The position numbers and the translations under genes were made by a program. The notes under the pieces were generated by a model that had not been told where the DNA came from, searched no databases, and worked only from the letters and a program-made list of their open reading frames with translations. Below, piece by piece: positions 31,561 to 42,239 of a stretch of 64,000 bases of DNA (positions are counted from its first letter, which is position 1; the number at the start of each line of letters is the position of its first letter). Origin of the DNA: Rutpela maculata (lineage: Eukaryota > Arthropoda > Insecta > Coleoptera > Cerambycidae); assembly GCA_936432065.2 (NCBI GenBank), contig OW386293.2, positions 27,540,234 to 27,604,233 of the forward strand. The letters run 5' to 3'.

Positions 31561-33325
31561 AAAAATAATGTATCCACTACAAAGCGTAACAACGAAGACA
31601 CATCAGCTACTGGTACAAAAATCGAGCACTAAACCATCAGTTAGAAGGAGAAAACATAACAACCCCGGCACACGCCAACACTATGAAAAGACCAGTAGAG
31701 GAGTTGCATAGGTAACCAGACGAGAGAGCTCCATCGAAATAAGGACGGAAAATATAAACGAAAACATAGTCACGGCAATCATACAAAATGATCAAGATCA
31801 TTGATCATTGATCAATCAGACAAGACAGCAGGAAGGATATTCATGCAACTGACTCAAGAAACCAGAAGAAACGAAAAAAGAAAAAAATGGAGAAACCGGG
31901 TTACACGTGGAAAACAACAACTAAGAGGATTATGAACAAACTGAGAAGCGACCAAACATACTGGAAAAGAAGCGAGTGGAAAAAGTTAACTCCACAAAGA
32001 AATCGCAGCGATATACCCAGAACCAGAAACCGAGGCATCAGAAATCTCAGAAGGAGAAGAAGAAAATTTGTAGAAACAGAAACACAAAAAGAGGAGCATA
32101 AACATTAAATAACGATCACAATGAGACAACACATTGGACTTGTCATCTTGCTGTGGAGACGACTAAATCTGCTTTATAATGCTTTGTCACCACTGGATAC
32201 CCATAAAAGTTTATAAAAGTCAAATAGTGACAACGTGTAAGAAATATAGTTAAAAAAAGTATAAGTGGATGTGTTTGTAAAATAATACATATCTTGGAAC
32301 ATTTCCAGTAATTGATAAAAAATATTAGATAGTGTTTAATTAGGTATACAAACCAAAACTTTACACAGTGCTTACCCTCTAACGCAGTAAATAATGGTAT
32401 ATATAATGCAGTGAAATCGTGCCAGGCGGCAAAGAGGAGAAAGAAATCAGTAATAACCGAAGAGATAACTGTCTATATGGAGCACTAAGCCGTCAATTAG
32501 AAAAAGAAAACCGGCACACACTAACGCTATGAAAAATCAAGAAAAATGTCCATTATACTATTAGGAGACTTCAATGCACATATACTCCACACATGGTCTA
32601 ACGAAAATGGAAACGCGCTGAAAAACCTAGCACACATGTTTGACTTAACAGTAAGAAATACATGGAGCAAAAGTCAAACCTGCATTGACACCTTGAGTAA
32701 TGGAAGCTCAATCACACAAATAGACCATACCCTGGCAAGCAGAGAGATAAGGGCAAGGATCAAGAAGGTAAAGCAAAAAGGACAGCAGAAGAAAGCGCTA
32801 ACACTGAACAGCAGCAAACTAAAAATAGGGAGACCATGTTACAAGCGGAAAACAACAATCGAGGGGAAAAAAAAACTAGGAAAGAAAAGCGAGGAAAAAA
32901 CATGCGTCATGTGGCTCTCGCTGCTGACAACAAGCATGACCCAATCCAACCCAGCATCGAAAACCGAGGAATCAAAAGAAAAAAAAGATTTGAAGAAGCA
33001 GAAACACAAAAAGAGGAGCATAAATACTCCATATTAAGACACAGCACATATTTCACACGAAGATTAAGAAGAGGCAGATGCCCAGAACCAAAAACACAAA
33101 AAAGGGAGCTTAAACGCTTCCTCACGACACAATGCGGTAACGCATCTCATAAATACCTACACTTCCCATCCCATGTTCCTTTACCATGCGCCATGTGGCT
33201 CTCGCTGCTGGCAACAAGCATGGCCTTAGTCCAACCCAGCGTGGACGTAGCAGGCCCAGCTGTATAACCCTGGGAGTGGCAGCAATGCCTACCGCACGCT
33301 GGTAAATCAATCAATCAATCAAACA
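31560..33325 (+). repeat. Two direct copies of a retroelement-like unit, TCAA tail
   Basis: Words shared in direct orientation: GAGCACTAA.CC.TCA.TTAGAA with CCGGCACAC near 31630 and 32481, and ACACAAAAAGAGGAGCATAA at about 32088 and 33007 (variant near 33095). A shorter duplication (ATGTGGCTCTCGCTGCTG) occurs at about 32909 and 33191. The block ends with a TCAA microsatellite (about 33307-33322), a possible 3' tail. Between the copies there are LINE endonuclease motifs (32546-32775). Confidence 0.6.
32546..32775 (+). pseudogene. LINE endonuclease C-terminal fragment
   Basis: Reads IILLGDFNAHI, GNALKNLAHMFDLTVRNTWS and ITQIDHTLASREIRARI. LGDFNAH carries the catalytic Asp and Asn of EEP nucleases, and the Q-IDH.L segment is the conserved closing His motif. 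The frame then runs into low-complexity Lys-rich sequence, so the RT is missing. Confidence 0.8.
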
Positions 33326-33329
33326 ATTT

Positions 33330-34330
33330 AACTTTCAAAATAAATAATGAAATAATTCCAGTGGTCAATGAAGCAAAAAATCTGGGCGTAACTCTTGATT
33401 CATTCCTACAGTTTGAAGCCATATTAAAAATAAAATAAAGCTGGCATATTGTCATCTAAATAAGTTATACCATTTAAAACATAATATTCCTCAAAGATGT
33501 AAACAAATATTTTGTAATTCGTTAATATTATATCTACTTGTTTATGGAAATGTGGTTTATGGTAATACGCTGTCATCTTTAATGAAACATGTCATACAAA
33601 AAGTTCAAAAGTCTTGTAATTTATAATATTCTCTTTTGCAATCACATCACCCCATATCTAAAATTTTAAATATGGAAAACAAAAGACTACATCACATGTA
33701 TTGTTTCATATGCAAGATCATTAAAACCGAGGGGCAAACCGCGAAGGAAATCTGGTGTACATCTAGAAGGAAATCTGAGGAAATCTTAAGGAAATCTGAG
33801 GAAATTTTCGTCAAAGAGGAAATCTGGTGTACAAAATTTTGGGCGCGGTTGACACCTCGATTAAAACAAATGAGCCAACTTATTTAAGTTCTAAATTAAT
33901 TACACATAACCACGGTCATGATACCAGAAATTTAACCAACTGTGTAATAGTCCCTCATAGGACGGCTATTTTTCAAAAGTCATACACGTATACAGCAGCC
34001 CATTTATGGAATGAACTCTTAGATGAAATAAAAGTTGAAAAACATAAAAAAATTTCAAAATATATTGAAACTCAATTGTTGCTAATCCAACGTCAATAGT
34101 TCTTGTATTTTCCGTAGTTTATGGGTTATGTGATATTTATCAGAGATTTTGTGCGGAGACCTCGCGCACACCCCTGTTAGCTTGTGGTTCGTCATTGTCA
34201 TGAAGAGAGATATTTTAGTTTTAGTTCTAATTTAAGTTTAGTTAGTAGTACTGGACAAATGGAAGAGGGCAGTATTGTCGAATTTCTACCGTTTCATTTA
34301 TGAATAAATTTATTTATTATTATTATTATT
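33330..34330 (+). pseudogene. LINE ORF2 C-terminal region with TTA tail
   Basis: Segments in order: KINNEIIPVVNEAKNLGVTL (post-RT motif), LYHLKHNIPQRCKQIFCNSL, YGNVVYGNTLSS, HPISKILNMENKRLHHMYCF, then an insertion (33742-33832), then THNHGHDTRNLTNCVIVPHR and TYTAAHLWNELLDEI ending at 34099. A TTA microsatellite tail is at about 34312-34330. It has several frameshifts. Confidence 0.83.
33742..33832 (+). repeat. GGAAATCTG short repeats inserted in LINE
   Basis: GGAAATCTGGTGTAC occurs at both ends of this stretch, with GGAAATCTGAGGAAATCTTA-type units between. It interrupts an otherwise collinear LINE protein, so it arose after insertion. Confidence 0.7.
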
Positions 34331-34332
34331 AA

Positions 34333-35257
34333 AAAAATCCGATGTTTGTAACGGGTATATTTCCAAATAAATTAAAGAAAGCTACAATTATTTCCATCTT
34401 TAAGGAAGGAGATATTGAGACTTATCCTGCTACAGACCAATACTTCACTACCTATTCTAGCTAAAATATTTGAAAAGATTTTTGCTAAAAATAATAAGTT
34501 ATCTTGAAACATATAATATTCCTACAGACAGGCAATTTGGATTTAGGAAAGGTAAAAATACCTCACAAGCTCTATAAGAGATTGTTAATTTTATAACCGA
34601 TTCAAAATTTGAATTCAATACTAGCACTTTTCCTAGACTTAAGCAAAACATTTGATTGCGTCTCCAATGAAATATTACTAAGTAAGTCAGAATTTTATGG
34701 TTTTAAAGGAATAGTATTTGAATTAATATCATCATATTTATCAAACAAGGTTTCAATGTGTGTGTTACAAAGATAAGTTTAGCAGCATGCTGGTAGTGAA
34801 ACACGGCGTTCCACAGGGTAGTGTACTGGGATCACTGCTATTTTTAATATACATAAATGATTTACCTGATGTGCATTCAGCTTTAACGATCCTTTTTGCA
34901 GATGGCGCTACTTTTGCGGAGCACTTGAAAGACACTGGCAACAATGCCGCTGATTTGAAAACCAACATTTTAATGAAGTCTTCCGACTGGTTTAATGCAA
35001 GTGAATTATGTTTAAATACTTAGAAAACACATGCATTACTTGTTTCCACCAAGATAAGCAACCCTAAATAAATTAGCTAAACTCTCTAAAGAAGTATATG
35101 CCATCAGACAAATAAAAAACAGAGTTGATATAGATGAGCCGCTTATTACATACCATGCTTTGTTTCATAGCGTAATGATATATGGTTTGTTGAACTGGGG
35201 CACATCAAACCATATACAAACGATCTTCACTATTCAAAAAAGAGCCATTATAGACTA
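34333..35257 (+). pseudogene. LINE reverse transcriptase, split by fold-back element
   Basis: The reading includes IPTDRQFGFRKGKNTSQAL (motif 1), VKHGVPQGSVLGSLLFLIYI then NDLP (34760-35023), and ILFADGATFAEHL, where the catalytic FADD is FADG. Then KLSKEVYAIRQIKNRVDIDE and IFTIQKRAII up to 35257. The next residues, IRVLTGLSLHEICKSWFIKL, are at 38249-38330, on the far side of the 3-kb fold-back. Frameshifts and the altered active site make it inactive. Confidence 0.88.
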
Positions 35258-35912
35258 GTAGATGGTGACAGAAAATCAGAACTGATAGCCTACCGTCTGC
35301 AAGTAATTTCGTCAGTATTATGTATACAATAAAGCTCAAGTTTTGGTACTTTCAAGGTTTGCCGGCATGCACGGGATGTAGGAAACGATTTCCGGTTTGC
35401 ATAAAAAAACAGTGTTTTCAACTGATACATTACCGTCTGCAAAGTTCATAATTCGAAATTAAAGGAATAAAAATATGTCGGAAGCGCTTTTGCAGACAGT
35501 TCTGTCATGCACCAAATCGTATACAGGGTACTCCAAAATGTATAAAATTTTAGTAAAAAAAAAAAATAATTTACCGTCTGCAAACAATACAAAATGATGA
35601 TTCTGGTTCATGAAGACGAGTAGGGGAAAGGTGCAGACGTTTACGATATGCACATCACCATATTGTGCGCATGTCAACTTGTTATTTTTTTTTTTTATAA
35701 CTTTGAACAATTGTTTACCGTCTGCAGCTAAAAAGAAAACATTATTTAAAAATAGAGCTTCGATAAAGAATTATTTGCAGATAGATTAAATGTGTACAAA
35801 GCACTTGCCGCTTAATGTATTTGTGTAAAAAAATGGGGGTAACTTTTACCAATTATTTACTGTCTGCAACTTGGTAAAAAGAAAGATTATTGATTCAAAT
35901 ATGCAATTATTA

Positions 35913-36650
35913 TACTCTTCGCAAAAACGAAGAGTATATTGTATTTGATCGGCACATTTCTAAAATCGTAAATATCGCTCGTAGAGAAAAAATTTTCATA
36001 TCATTGTGTTAGTGAACGAATTCTGAACAACTTTCAAAATGTCCGTCTGTCCGTCTGTCCGTCTGTCCGTCTGTCCGTCCGTCTGTCCGTCCGTCACGTT
36101 TCTTGTAAGCACGATAACTTAAGAAAGAAAAGTCCGATTGTATTGAAATTTAGAAAATAAGTTAGTGTTAGCTAGAGGAAGAACCCTATTGTTTTTGAAG
36201 AAAATCGATCAGTAAATAAAAAAGTTATTAATTATTTAATTTAAAAAAAAAATTTTTTTGTTAATTTTTGTGGCTTGTACTAAAATGGAAATCGCGAGAT
36301 ATTATTTCCATAACAAATTTTTTTTTGTGTATGAAGTTTACTAATATTTCTTAGAAGTGAAATATGTATGAATGTGGACAGATATATATTACAGACAATC
36401 AGTTTTCCTAGCAACAGGTGGTGGCGCAGCGGCTAAAGCTTTTCGTTGCAATCCAAGGGTCCCGTGTTCGAATCCCGCAGGTTGGATTTTTTTTTCATTT
36501 TTTTTTCATACAATTTTTTTCACAACAAAGTTTATATCACAAAATTTAGGATGTTCAAAAACTAACATTATTTACAAGAAAACTGCGAAGAGTATCCTAT
36601 AGAATGTGTAACAATTATATATAAAAAGCTCAGTAAATTGGCGAAGAGTA
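35913..36650 (+). mobile_element. DINE-1/Helentron-like element, copy B (best copy)
   Basis: 738 bp from TACTCTTCGC (35913-35922) to GCGAAGAGTA (36641-36650), so the ends are complementary. The 5' end is a hairpin, TACTCTTCG-CAAAAA-CGAAGAGTA, followed by TATTGTATTTGATCGGCACA, much like the DINE-1 start. A GTCC/GTCT microsatellite lies at about 36041-36097, then CACGTTTCTTGTAAGCACGA. A tRNA-like segment follows at 36415-36486. The uninterrupted opposite arm of the host fold-back (near 37590) shows the empty site, an AATTATTTAATTTGCAGAC-like sequence. Confidence 0.85.
36415..36486 (+). promoter_or_regulatory. tRNA-like pol III promoter in DINE copy B
   Basis: Box A TGGCGCAGCGG at 36422-36432 and box B GTTCGAATC at 36466-36474 fit the consensus exactly, 33 nt apart. 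The segment does not fold into a full cloverleaf by eye, so it is a tRNA-derived module and not a tRNA gene. Confidence 0.75.
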
Positions 36651-36972
36651 CGTTTTTAGCTTGTTTAGTTTGCAGACAATAATGCGCACATGCACGAGAA
36701 TCACAATAAAGTGTCAAAAATATTGAGCAACGCATCTTTGCCTAAGCATCAAGCTTAAAAGTAGGGGAGTATGGCTGGTGCAAATCGGAGGACTGTTTAA
36801 TAGAGATGAAATGCCACAAACCGTCAAAGAAATTTTTGTAGGTGATAACGACAACGGTACGAAAATACCGTAGTTTTCTTGTTAATTGCAATGAATTTCA
36901 AATGCTGATTAATTTTTAAAACACAGTCGCAATTACCAGTAACAGTGTGGTCGAGGAGGATAACGAACAACA

Positions 36973-37155
36973 ATGCTCACCGACAACAATGCTGATAATG
37001 ATTCAGATGAAGAAAACTTGTTTTTAGAAAATATCAGTGACAGCGAGGAAGATATGTATCATTTCACTGAGGATTATCGGAAAACGTTCCAGGAGTCAGT
37101 GTTTGAGAATGATGATGTTGAAGAAGAAACAGACGGCGAACAAAATTTTTTATAA
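36973..37155 (+). CDS. Small acidic ORF inside fold-back element
   Basis: 60 codons, MLTDNNADNDSDEENLFLEN..., strongly acidic (Asp/Glu in about 40 percent of positions). It has no recognised domain. It lies in the unique centre of the 35258-38246 element and could be the remains of a transposase N-terminus, which are often acidic, or chance. Confidence 0.25.
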   Translation: MLTDNNADNDSDEENLFLENISDSEEDMYHFTEDYRKTFQESVFENDDVEEETDGEQNFL

Positions 37156-38393
37156 ATAATAATTATTATTATGATAATATGTATAAGATTTTTGTTACAA
37201 CTTTAATAAAATAATATTTTTTCAATTGAATTTAACTACGACGCGAATTATCGATCAACTTTATCGAATACCAGCACTAATTCTGGTCCGTGTGCATCTG
37301 CATGTTGTCTGCCCATCCGAAAAAAATATACTTGCATAAGTTAGCTTACACAATTTTGTGTTGCAGAAGGTAAAGAGTTGTTTTTGATGCATATCGCACA
37401 CGAAGATATATCAAACGGAATTCGCCGAGTTTTGACTCTATTGTGGCTCTCGTGCATGTGGGCGTTATCTGCAAATTGAATAATTGCGTATTTAACCCAG
37501 TAACCTTTCTTTGTACCAAGTTGCAGACGGTATAGATAGTTGTTTTTGGTACATATCTGTGGTTTTAGTGCATGTGCGCATTGTCTGCAAATTAAATAAT
37601 TGCGTAATCTAATCAATAACCTTTCTTTGTACCAAGTTGCAGACAGTTAATAATCGGTAAAAGTTACCTCCATTTTCTTACAAGTTTTGTAGAATTCAAT
37701 GGACAATCGTGCATATTGGATTCGTCTGTAAACATTGTTTACAATAGTTTTGCAACCTAAATTTTCTAATAAAACTAAAATTAAACGGTAAACAATTGTT
37801 CAAAGTTATAAAAAAAAAATAACAAGTTGACATGCGCACAATATGGTGATGTGCATATCGTAAACGTCTGCACCTTTCCCCTACTCGTCTTCATGAACCA
37901 GAATCATCATTTTGTATTGTTTGCAGACGGTAAATTATCTTTTTTTTTTACTAAAATTTTATACATTTTGGAGTACCCTGTATAAGATTTGGTGCATGAC
38001 AGAACTGTCTGCAAAAGCGCTTCCGACATATTTTTATTCCTTTAATTTCGAATTATGAACTTTGCAGACGGTAATGTATCAGTTGAAAACACTGTTTTTT
38101 TATGCAAACCGGAAATCGTTTCCTACATCCCGTGCATGCCGGCAAACCTTGAAAGTACCAAAACTTGAGCTTTATTGTATACATAATACTGGCTAAATTA
38201 CTTGCAGACGGTAGGCTATCAGTTTTGATTTTCTGTCACCATCTACTATTCTATTAGAGTTTTAACGGGTTTGAGTCTGCATGAAATTTGTAAATCATGG
38301 TTTATAAAACTTAACATGTTCACGTTGTCATCAGAAATTATTTTCTGTAATTTAGTATTCATAAGGGAACATTAATTTTAACTTTTATCAATA

Positions 38394-40408
38394 TAGTGTG
38401 GTGGCTTAGCGAAAAGATCGTGACCTGCTGGATTAAAGCTCCAAATTTTGCACACTTCTTAAATATCCTCAGTATCAATTCAGCCCGATTTCAGTGTCCG
38501 CCATCTTGAAATTCGATTGTTTTATTTGGACTGTACCTGTAAATTTTCGACTTTTATTTGTTTTTTACTAAATATCTCCCTAACTTCTGGGTTTGTAGCA
38601 AAGAAGATTTAATTTAGACTAAATTTGCTACAATTTGAGATCAGAGCAGCTTTTGTAACTTTAATATTTTGCGAGATACAAACTTCCAAAGTTTTGGACT
38701 TTTTTTAGATTATTACGAAAATCTATATTTTTGTTGATTTTGCTAAATATCTCCAATGCAGTCAGTTTTACAACAAACATTATTTTATTAATGTTTAAGA
38801 AGAATAAATAGGCGTGTGAGTAAAGAAAAACATCGGTACAATCACAATTTGCTGAGATAATGTATTTGACTATGTTACAAACGTTTCAATAAAAAAATTA
38901 AGAAAATAATCATAAAAATTATATTTATAATGTTGTTTACTGTTCACAATGGCCTTTGCAATGTCAAAGAGCTGTGCGGGCAAGTGTGGCCTTGTTACAG
39001 ACGCAATTCCTAGAGCACAGGGGTTCAGCCTTATATCCGCTACAGCTTTTGTTTGTTTATGGTATAGGTATCCAAATTGGTTGCCATGTCTCTTCGTTTC
39101 TTTTCCATTCAAAGTCAGCCAGAGTAGGTGCATTTTGGAGTGATTTCAAACAGATTCTAGATTGATAGATGCAGCGATTAGTGTGTTGAATAAGGCGTCC
39201 TGTGTGGGCGGAAGACTTTGCATCATCTTCATTTTTTTTCCTTGTGTGAAGAGATCCTCTCTGAGCTTGTTGATGCTGTCAAGTTCTGTTGTGCTATTGT
39301 ACAGGACGCATGTGAATCATTCTATAAGTTCAAATGCCTTTGTTTTAGCATCTACTTGCTGCAATGGATGTTTTGCAGAGAAGATAAATCCTTCAGTGCC
39401 TGGAGGGTATGTTTTCCATGTCTTCCATGCTCACTTTTTCCCCTTACCAAAAATTTGTGATGTAACGTCTGAACCCGTAAAAGCATGGAACAAGGGCAAT
39501 GCTTGAGACATATTTTCATCGAGCTCTTGGCAGATGGCGTTGATATGATAATATCGGAAGTATTTACCCTTATAAAATGTAATCCAAAGTTGAATATTAG
39601 GTTTGTAAGTTTGTAGCTCGAAAAAGATGCCTACTAGTATCACAATAACATTTGTGTCAACTGTACTTATGAGGATGTTGGTTGCATCCTTTTTTAATGC
39701 ATCCAATATATGAAGACACATTCTGGTATCAGCATCTTTGTGGTCAGTTTCGGATATCGGTGCACTGCTATTGAAATAACAGATTTATCATAGGTGTATA
39801 TTTCTTTACCTTCTTGTATGTCATAAGCTGTGACCGCATCAATTAGTAGGGAAAACAAGTTTTGTCTTGTTCTCTGAATTCTTCAGGAATGTAACAAAGT
39901 TTTTGGTGATTGTGGTCTCCCTTGTGACTTTTCTCCTTTCTCCCTTCCCTCTCTTCACACATGTATTTCCTTCAAACAATCTGGCTTGTATATGTCCCAT
40001 ACAACATCGATTCTTAGGCAATCCTGAAGTTGTCTCTTGGTCCATGGTAAGAAGACCATATCACTATATAAAGTTGTACCAAATTTCATCTAGATTAAAA
40101 CTGATTCGAATAATGTTGCTGTAAACGCAACTTATTTTTGTAATATCCTGAAAAAAGTCCAAAACGTTGGAAGCTTTTATTTCGCAAAATATTAAAATTA
40201 CAAAAGCGGCTCTGGTCTCAAATTGTAGCAGATTTAGTTTAAATTAAATCCTTTTTGCTACAAACCCAGAAGTTGGGGAGATATTTAGTAAAAACCAAAT
40301 AAAAGCCGAATTGACAGTATTGAGGGTATATATGAACCCTACGAAATTTGGCGCTTTAATCCAGCAGGTCACGATTCTGTCTAGTATTTGTTCTAAGCCA
40401 CCACACTA
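38394..40408 (-). mobile_element. TIR element carrying PIN/FEN-like nuclease relic
   Basis: Ends TAGTGTGGTGGCTTAG at 38394 and its complement ending 40408. Inverted arms of about 260-310 bp include ACCTGCTGGATTAAAGC, TTTGTAGCAAA and TTTTGGACTTTTTT words. ATA flanks both ends (38391-38393, 40409-40411), a possible 3-bp duplication. The interior holds a decayed minus-strand gene (38900-40045). I do not recognise the family's superfamily assignment. Confidence 0.75.
38900..40045 (-). pseudogene. PIN/FEN-like nuclease-domain mobile protein, decayed
   Basis: Minus-strand pieces. 40045-39839 has ITKNFVTFLKN and an HA/GL region. Then YDIQEGKEIYTYD and ETDHKDADTRMCLHILDALK, NILISTVDTNVIVILVGIFF, WITFYKGKYFRYYHINAICQ and ALPLFHAFTGSDVTSQIFGK (to 39431). 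Lastly SLPPTQDALFNTLIAASI near 39180. The order 'EADTR - TVDTDV - FHAFTGCD - LPPTQDAL' defines a widespread arthropod/cnidarian repeat protein. The acidic spacing resembles the XPG/FEN1 (PIN-like) active site, which is my inference. Here DTDV is DTNV and GCD is GSD, and frames are broken. Related to the CXC fragment at 3447-3650, which I take as the C-terminus of the same family. Confidence 0.68.
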
Positions 40409-40545
40409 ATAAGGGAAAATCACAGTCAACAGATGGCACCAGTGAATTTCAATATGTCGGAAATAGTAAGAAAAACATTGTAGTTGTCATAACATTACAT
40501 CTATTATTTTATTAATTTCCTTAGTTTTGTGAACTGTTTTCAAAT

Positions 40546-40839
40546 ATGCCGAAGGTAGAATTAGAATTGCGTGATATTTTTACTTATATTGGATGCAGAA
40601 GTAGACCTACTGAGGAAGTTGAAGCGGTATTTAGAGCTGGACATGTAATTCTCTGTCAAGTCGAAGACGGCGTGAAAAAACAAATATGTCCTTTGTTTGC
40701 TTCCCATGAAGTTAGAATGAATTTAGAAAGTGATGTTGATAAATGGAAATGCATGTGCAGTTATACAGCAAGCCAATTTGGATATTATAAGCAAATTAGG
40801 AATTATTTTAACCAAATGTGTGAAAAAGAATTTGAATAA
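40546..40839 (+). CDS. Small ORF with degenerate SWIM-type zinc finger
   Basis: A 97-codon frame starting MPKVELELRDIFTYI. The segment VEAVFRAGHVILCQVEDG followed by WKCMCSYTASQFGYYKQI resembles the N-terminal part of insect proteins in which 'LNAGHI..CG' precedes a SWIM finger (CxC...GxCKH). Here the second half reads GYYKQ, so one Cys and the His are replaced and zinc binding is doubtful. A TGA/TAA-rich AT stretch follows and there is no other exon in sight. Such genes are repetitive in beetles, often next to YqaJ-type nucleases; none is visible here. It may be a relic or a small expressed gene. Confidence 0.4.
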   Translation: MPKVELELRDIFTYIGCRSRPTEEVEAVFRAGHVILCQVEDGVKKQICPLFASHEVRMNLESDVDKWKCMCSYTASQFGYYKQIRNYFNQMCEKEFE

Positions 40840-40849
40840 ATGATTTTTT

Positions 40850-41625
40850 TTAAATTATGTTTTATTTCAGTACAGTGTATTTGTTTACCTGTTATTGTTT
40901 TTCAAAAAACAATAAAAGTTCAACATATGTAAGAGTGCAAAATTACTTCATAACATCAATTAAAGTTCTGAAATGACTAGTAAGTGTAAAATAATGGCCG
41001 ATATTATGGTTTTCATTTTTTTTGCGATTTAATAAGTGGACAAGATAGATTCGGACAATTTTCTTCACAATTTTGTGATGAACATTTCGCTTTTTTATTG
41101 TGATACAGAATATTTAATAAAACTGGTGAAAAAACACATTTTAATATTATTTTGTTTAAAGAAATACCTTCCGGAACTCAAATTTATTCGAAAACGTTTT
41201 GCTATACTTCCTATAAGTTTACCATAAGTTCCGGCAAAAAAGTGCCGAAGACAATTTCCCTACAAATTTTCGTTTGACTCCACTAATTGTTTAGTTAAAA
41301 CAAAAGTATGAAATATTAACTCTCTACCAAGACTACATAAATATTTTGTAAACGTTTGCACTGAATATACCGTTTTAATTTTCTACTGGAAACATTTACA
41401 GTTTAACTAGTAGTACGCTGTCATAACATAATATAATATAATTATATTCTATAGAACAAAGCAAAGTTGACATCTGATCAAAATATTGCGTTAAAATTGT
41501 GAAACCGAAGGTCTATAATAATAATGACTAGATAGATAATATTGCACAATATCTGTTACGTGCGTGTCATACAAACCACATGTTAATTTAATATTAAATA
41601 TTGTTAGAATTTTTTTAAATTAAAT
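40850..41625. other. No gene seen
   Basis: AT-rich DNA without family motifs. Confidence 0.45.
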
Positions 41626-41629
41626 AATA

Positions 41630-41964
41630 CAGGGTGGACCAAATTATATGGCATTTGAGGTTTTCTCTAAAACTATGGCAGTTAGACAAAAACCAATATA
41701 GGTGTCCTGAACACGATTTTCGAGAAACAAGCAATGGCGCAAACCGCTATCTTTTTCGACTACCGAGCTACAGAGCATTTTTGGAAAATTGGCATTTTTG
41801 GATGGCCTCTATATCTCAATTACCAAGTGTCGAATCAAAAATCGAATAACACATTCTTAAGGCACCTGTTTTAGTAGAATCCGTTGCTGATAAGAAGAAA
41901 ATTATGCATGTTTCAGTTTTCGATACATAGACATAACTTCTGTTTTTTTTAATAGAACACCCTG
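41630..41964 (+). mobile_element. Mariner-type MITE (CAGGGTG ends), copy 1
   Basis: Ends CAGGGTGGACC at 41630 and (complement) CAGGGTGTTC ending 41964; TA on both sides. Body words: TCCTGAACACGATTTTCGAG, CAAGCAATGGCGCAAACCGC and ATCCGTTGCTGATAAGAAGA. No coding capacity. The TIR matches the start of the DD41D element at 28804, so that family could have moved it. Confidence 0.85.
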
Positions 41965-42107
41965 TAAATTATTTCATTATTCGATCGCAACTTAAATTAG
42001 CTATCCAATGATATAAGAACTGAGTATAGCAGTAAGATATCATAACTTTTTTGTTGGTTAATTCTCTCAATCTATACAAAGCATAAGTTATTGGATATAG
42101 TCTCTAA

Positions 42108-42235
42108 GGCCCGGTACTCTCATCTCCACTTAACTCTATTCTATAGATAGATCCCTTGGAAACAATTATTAACACAATTGTATCCAAGGAAATTATCTGA
42201 AGAATAAGTTTAACTGGAGATGAAAGTACCGGGCC
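42108..42235. mobile_element. 128-bp MITE with TAA target duplication
   Basis: Ends GGCCCGGTACTCTCATCTCC and GGAGATGAAAGTACCGGGCC; TAA at 42105-42107 and 42236-42238. A second inner palindrome (TTGGAAACAATT / AATTGTATCCAA) makes the whole element a hairpin. No coding capacity. Confidence 0.88.
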
Positions 42236-42239
42236 TAAG

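Larger units (their letters stand above)
35258..38246. mobile_element. 3-kb fold-back with TACCGTCTGCAA subterminal repeats
   Basis: Arms of about 650-690 bp start GTAGATGGTGACAG at 35258 and end with its complement at 38246; TA flanks both sides (35256-35257, 38247-38248). The arms look nearly identical by eye over the first 450 bp. The motif TACCGTCTGCAA or close variants recurs about every 140 bp in each arm (35291, 35431, 35571, 35715, 35859 and inverted at 37515, 37637, 37922, 38064, 38202). The right inner part has two tandem units of about 125 bp (37448-37690). DINE copy B lies inside the left arm. Removing the element rejoins a LINE RT frame. Confidence 0.87.

Noticed and set aside
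36415..36486. A functional tRNA gene
   Set aside because: Boxes A and B are perfect but acceptor and anticodon stems do not pair; it recurs within a repeat in three places.
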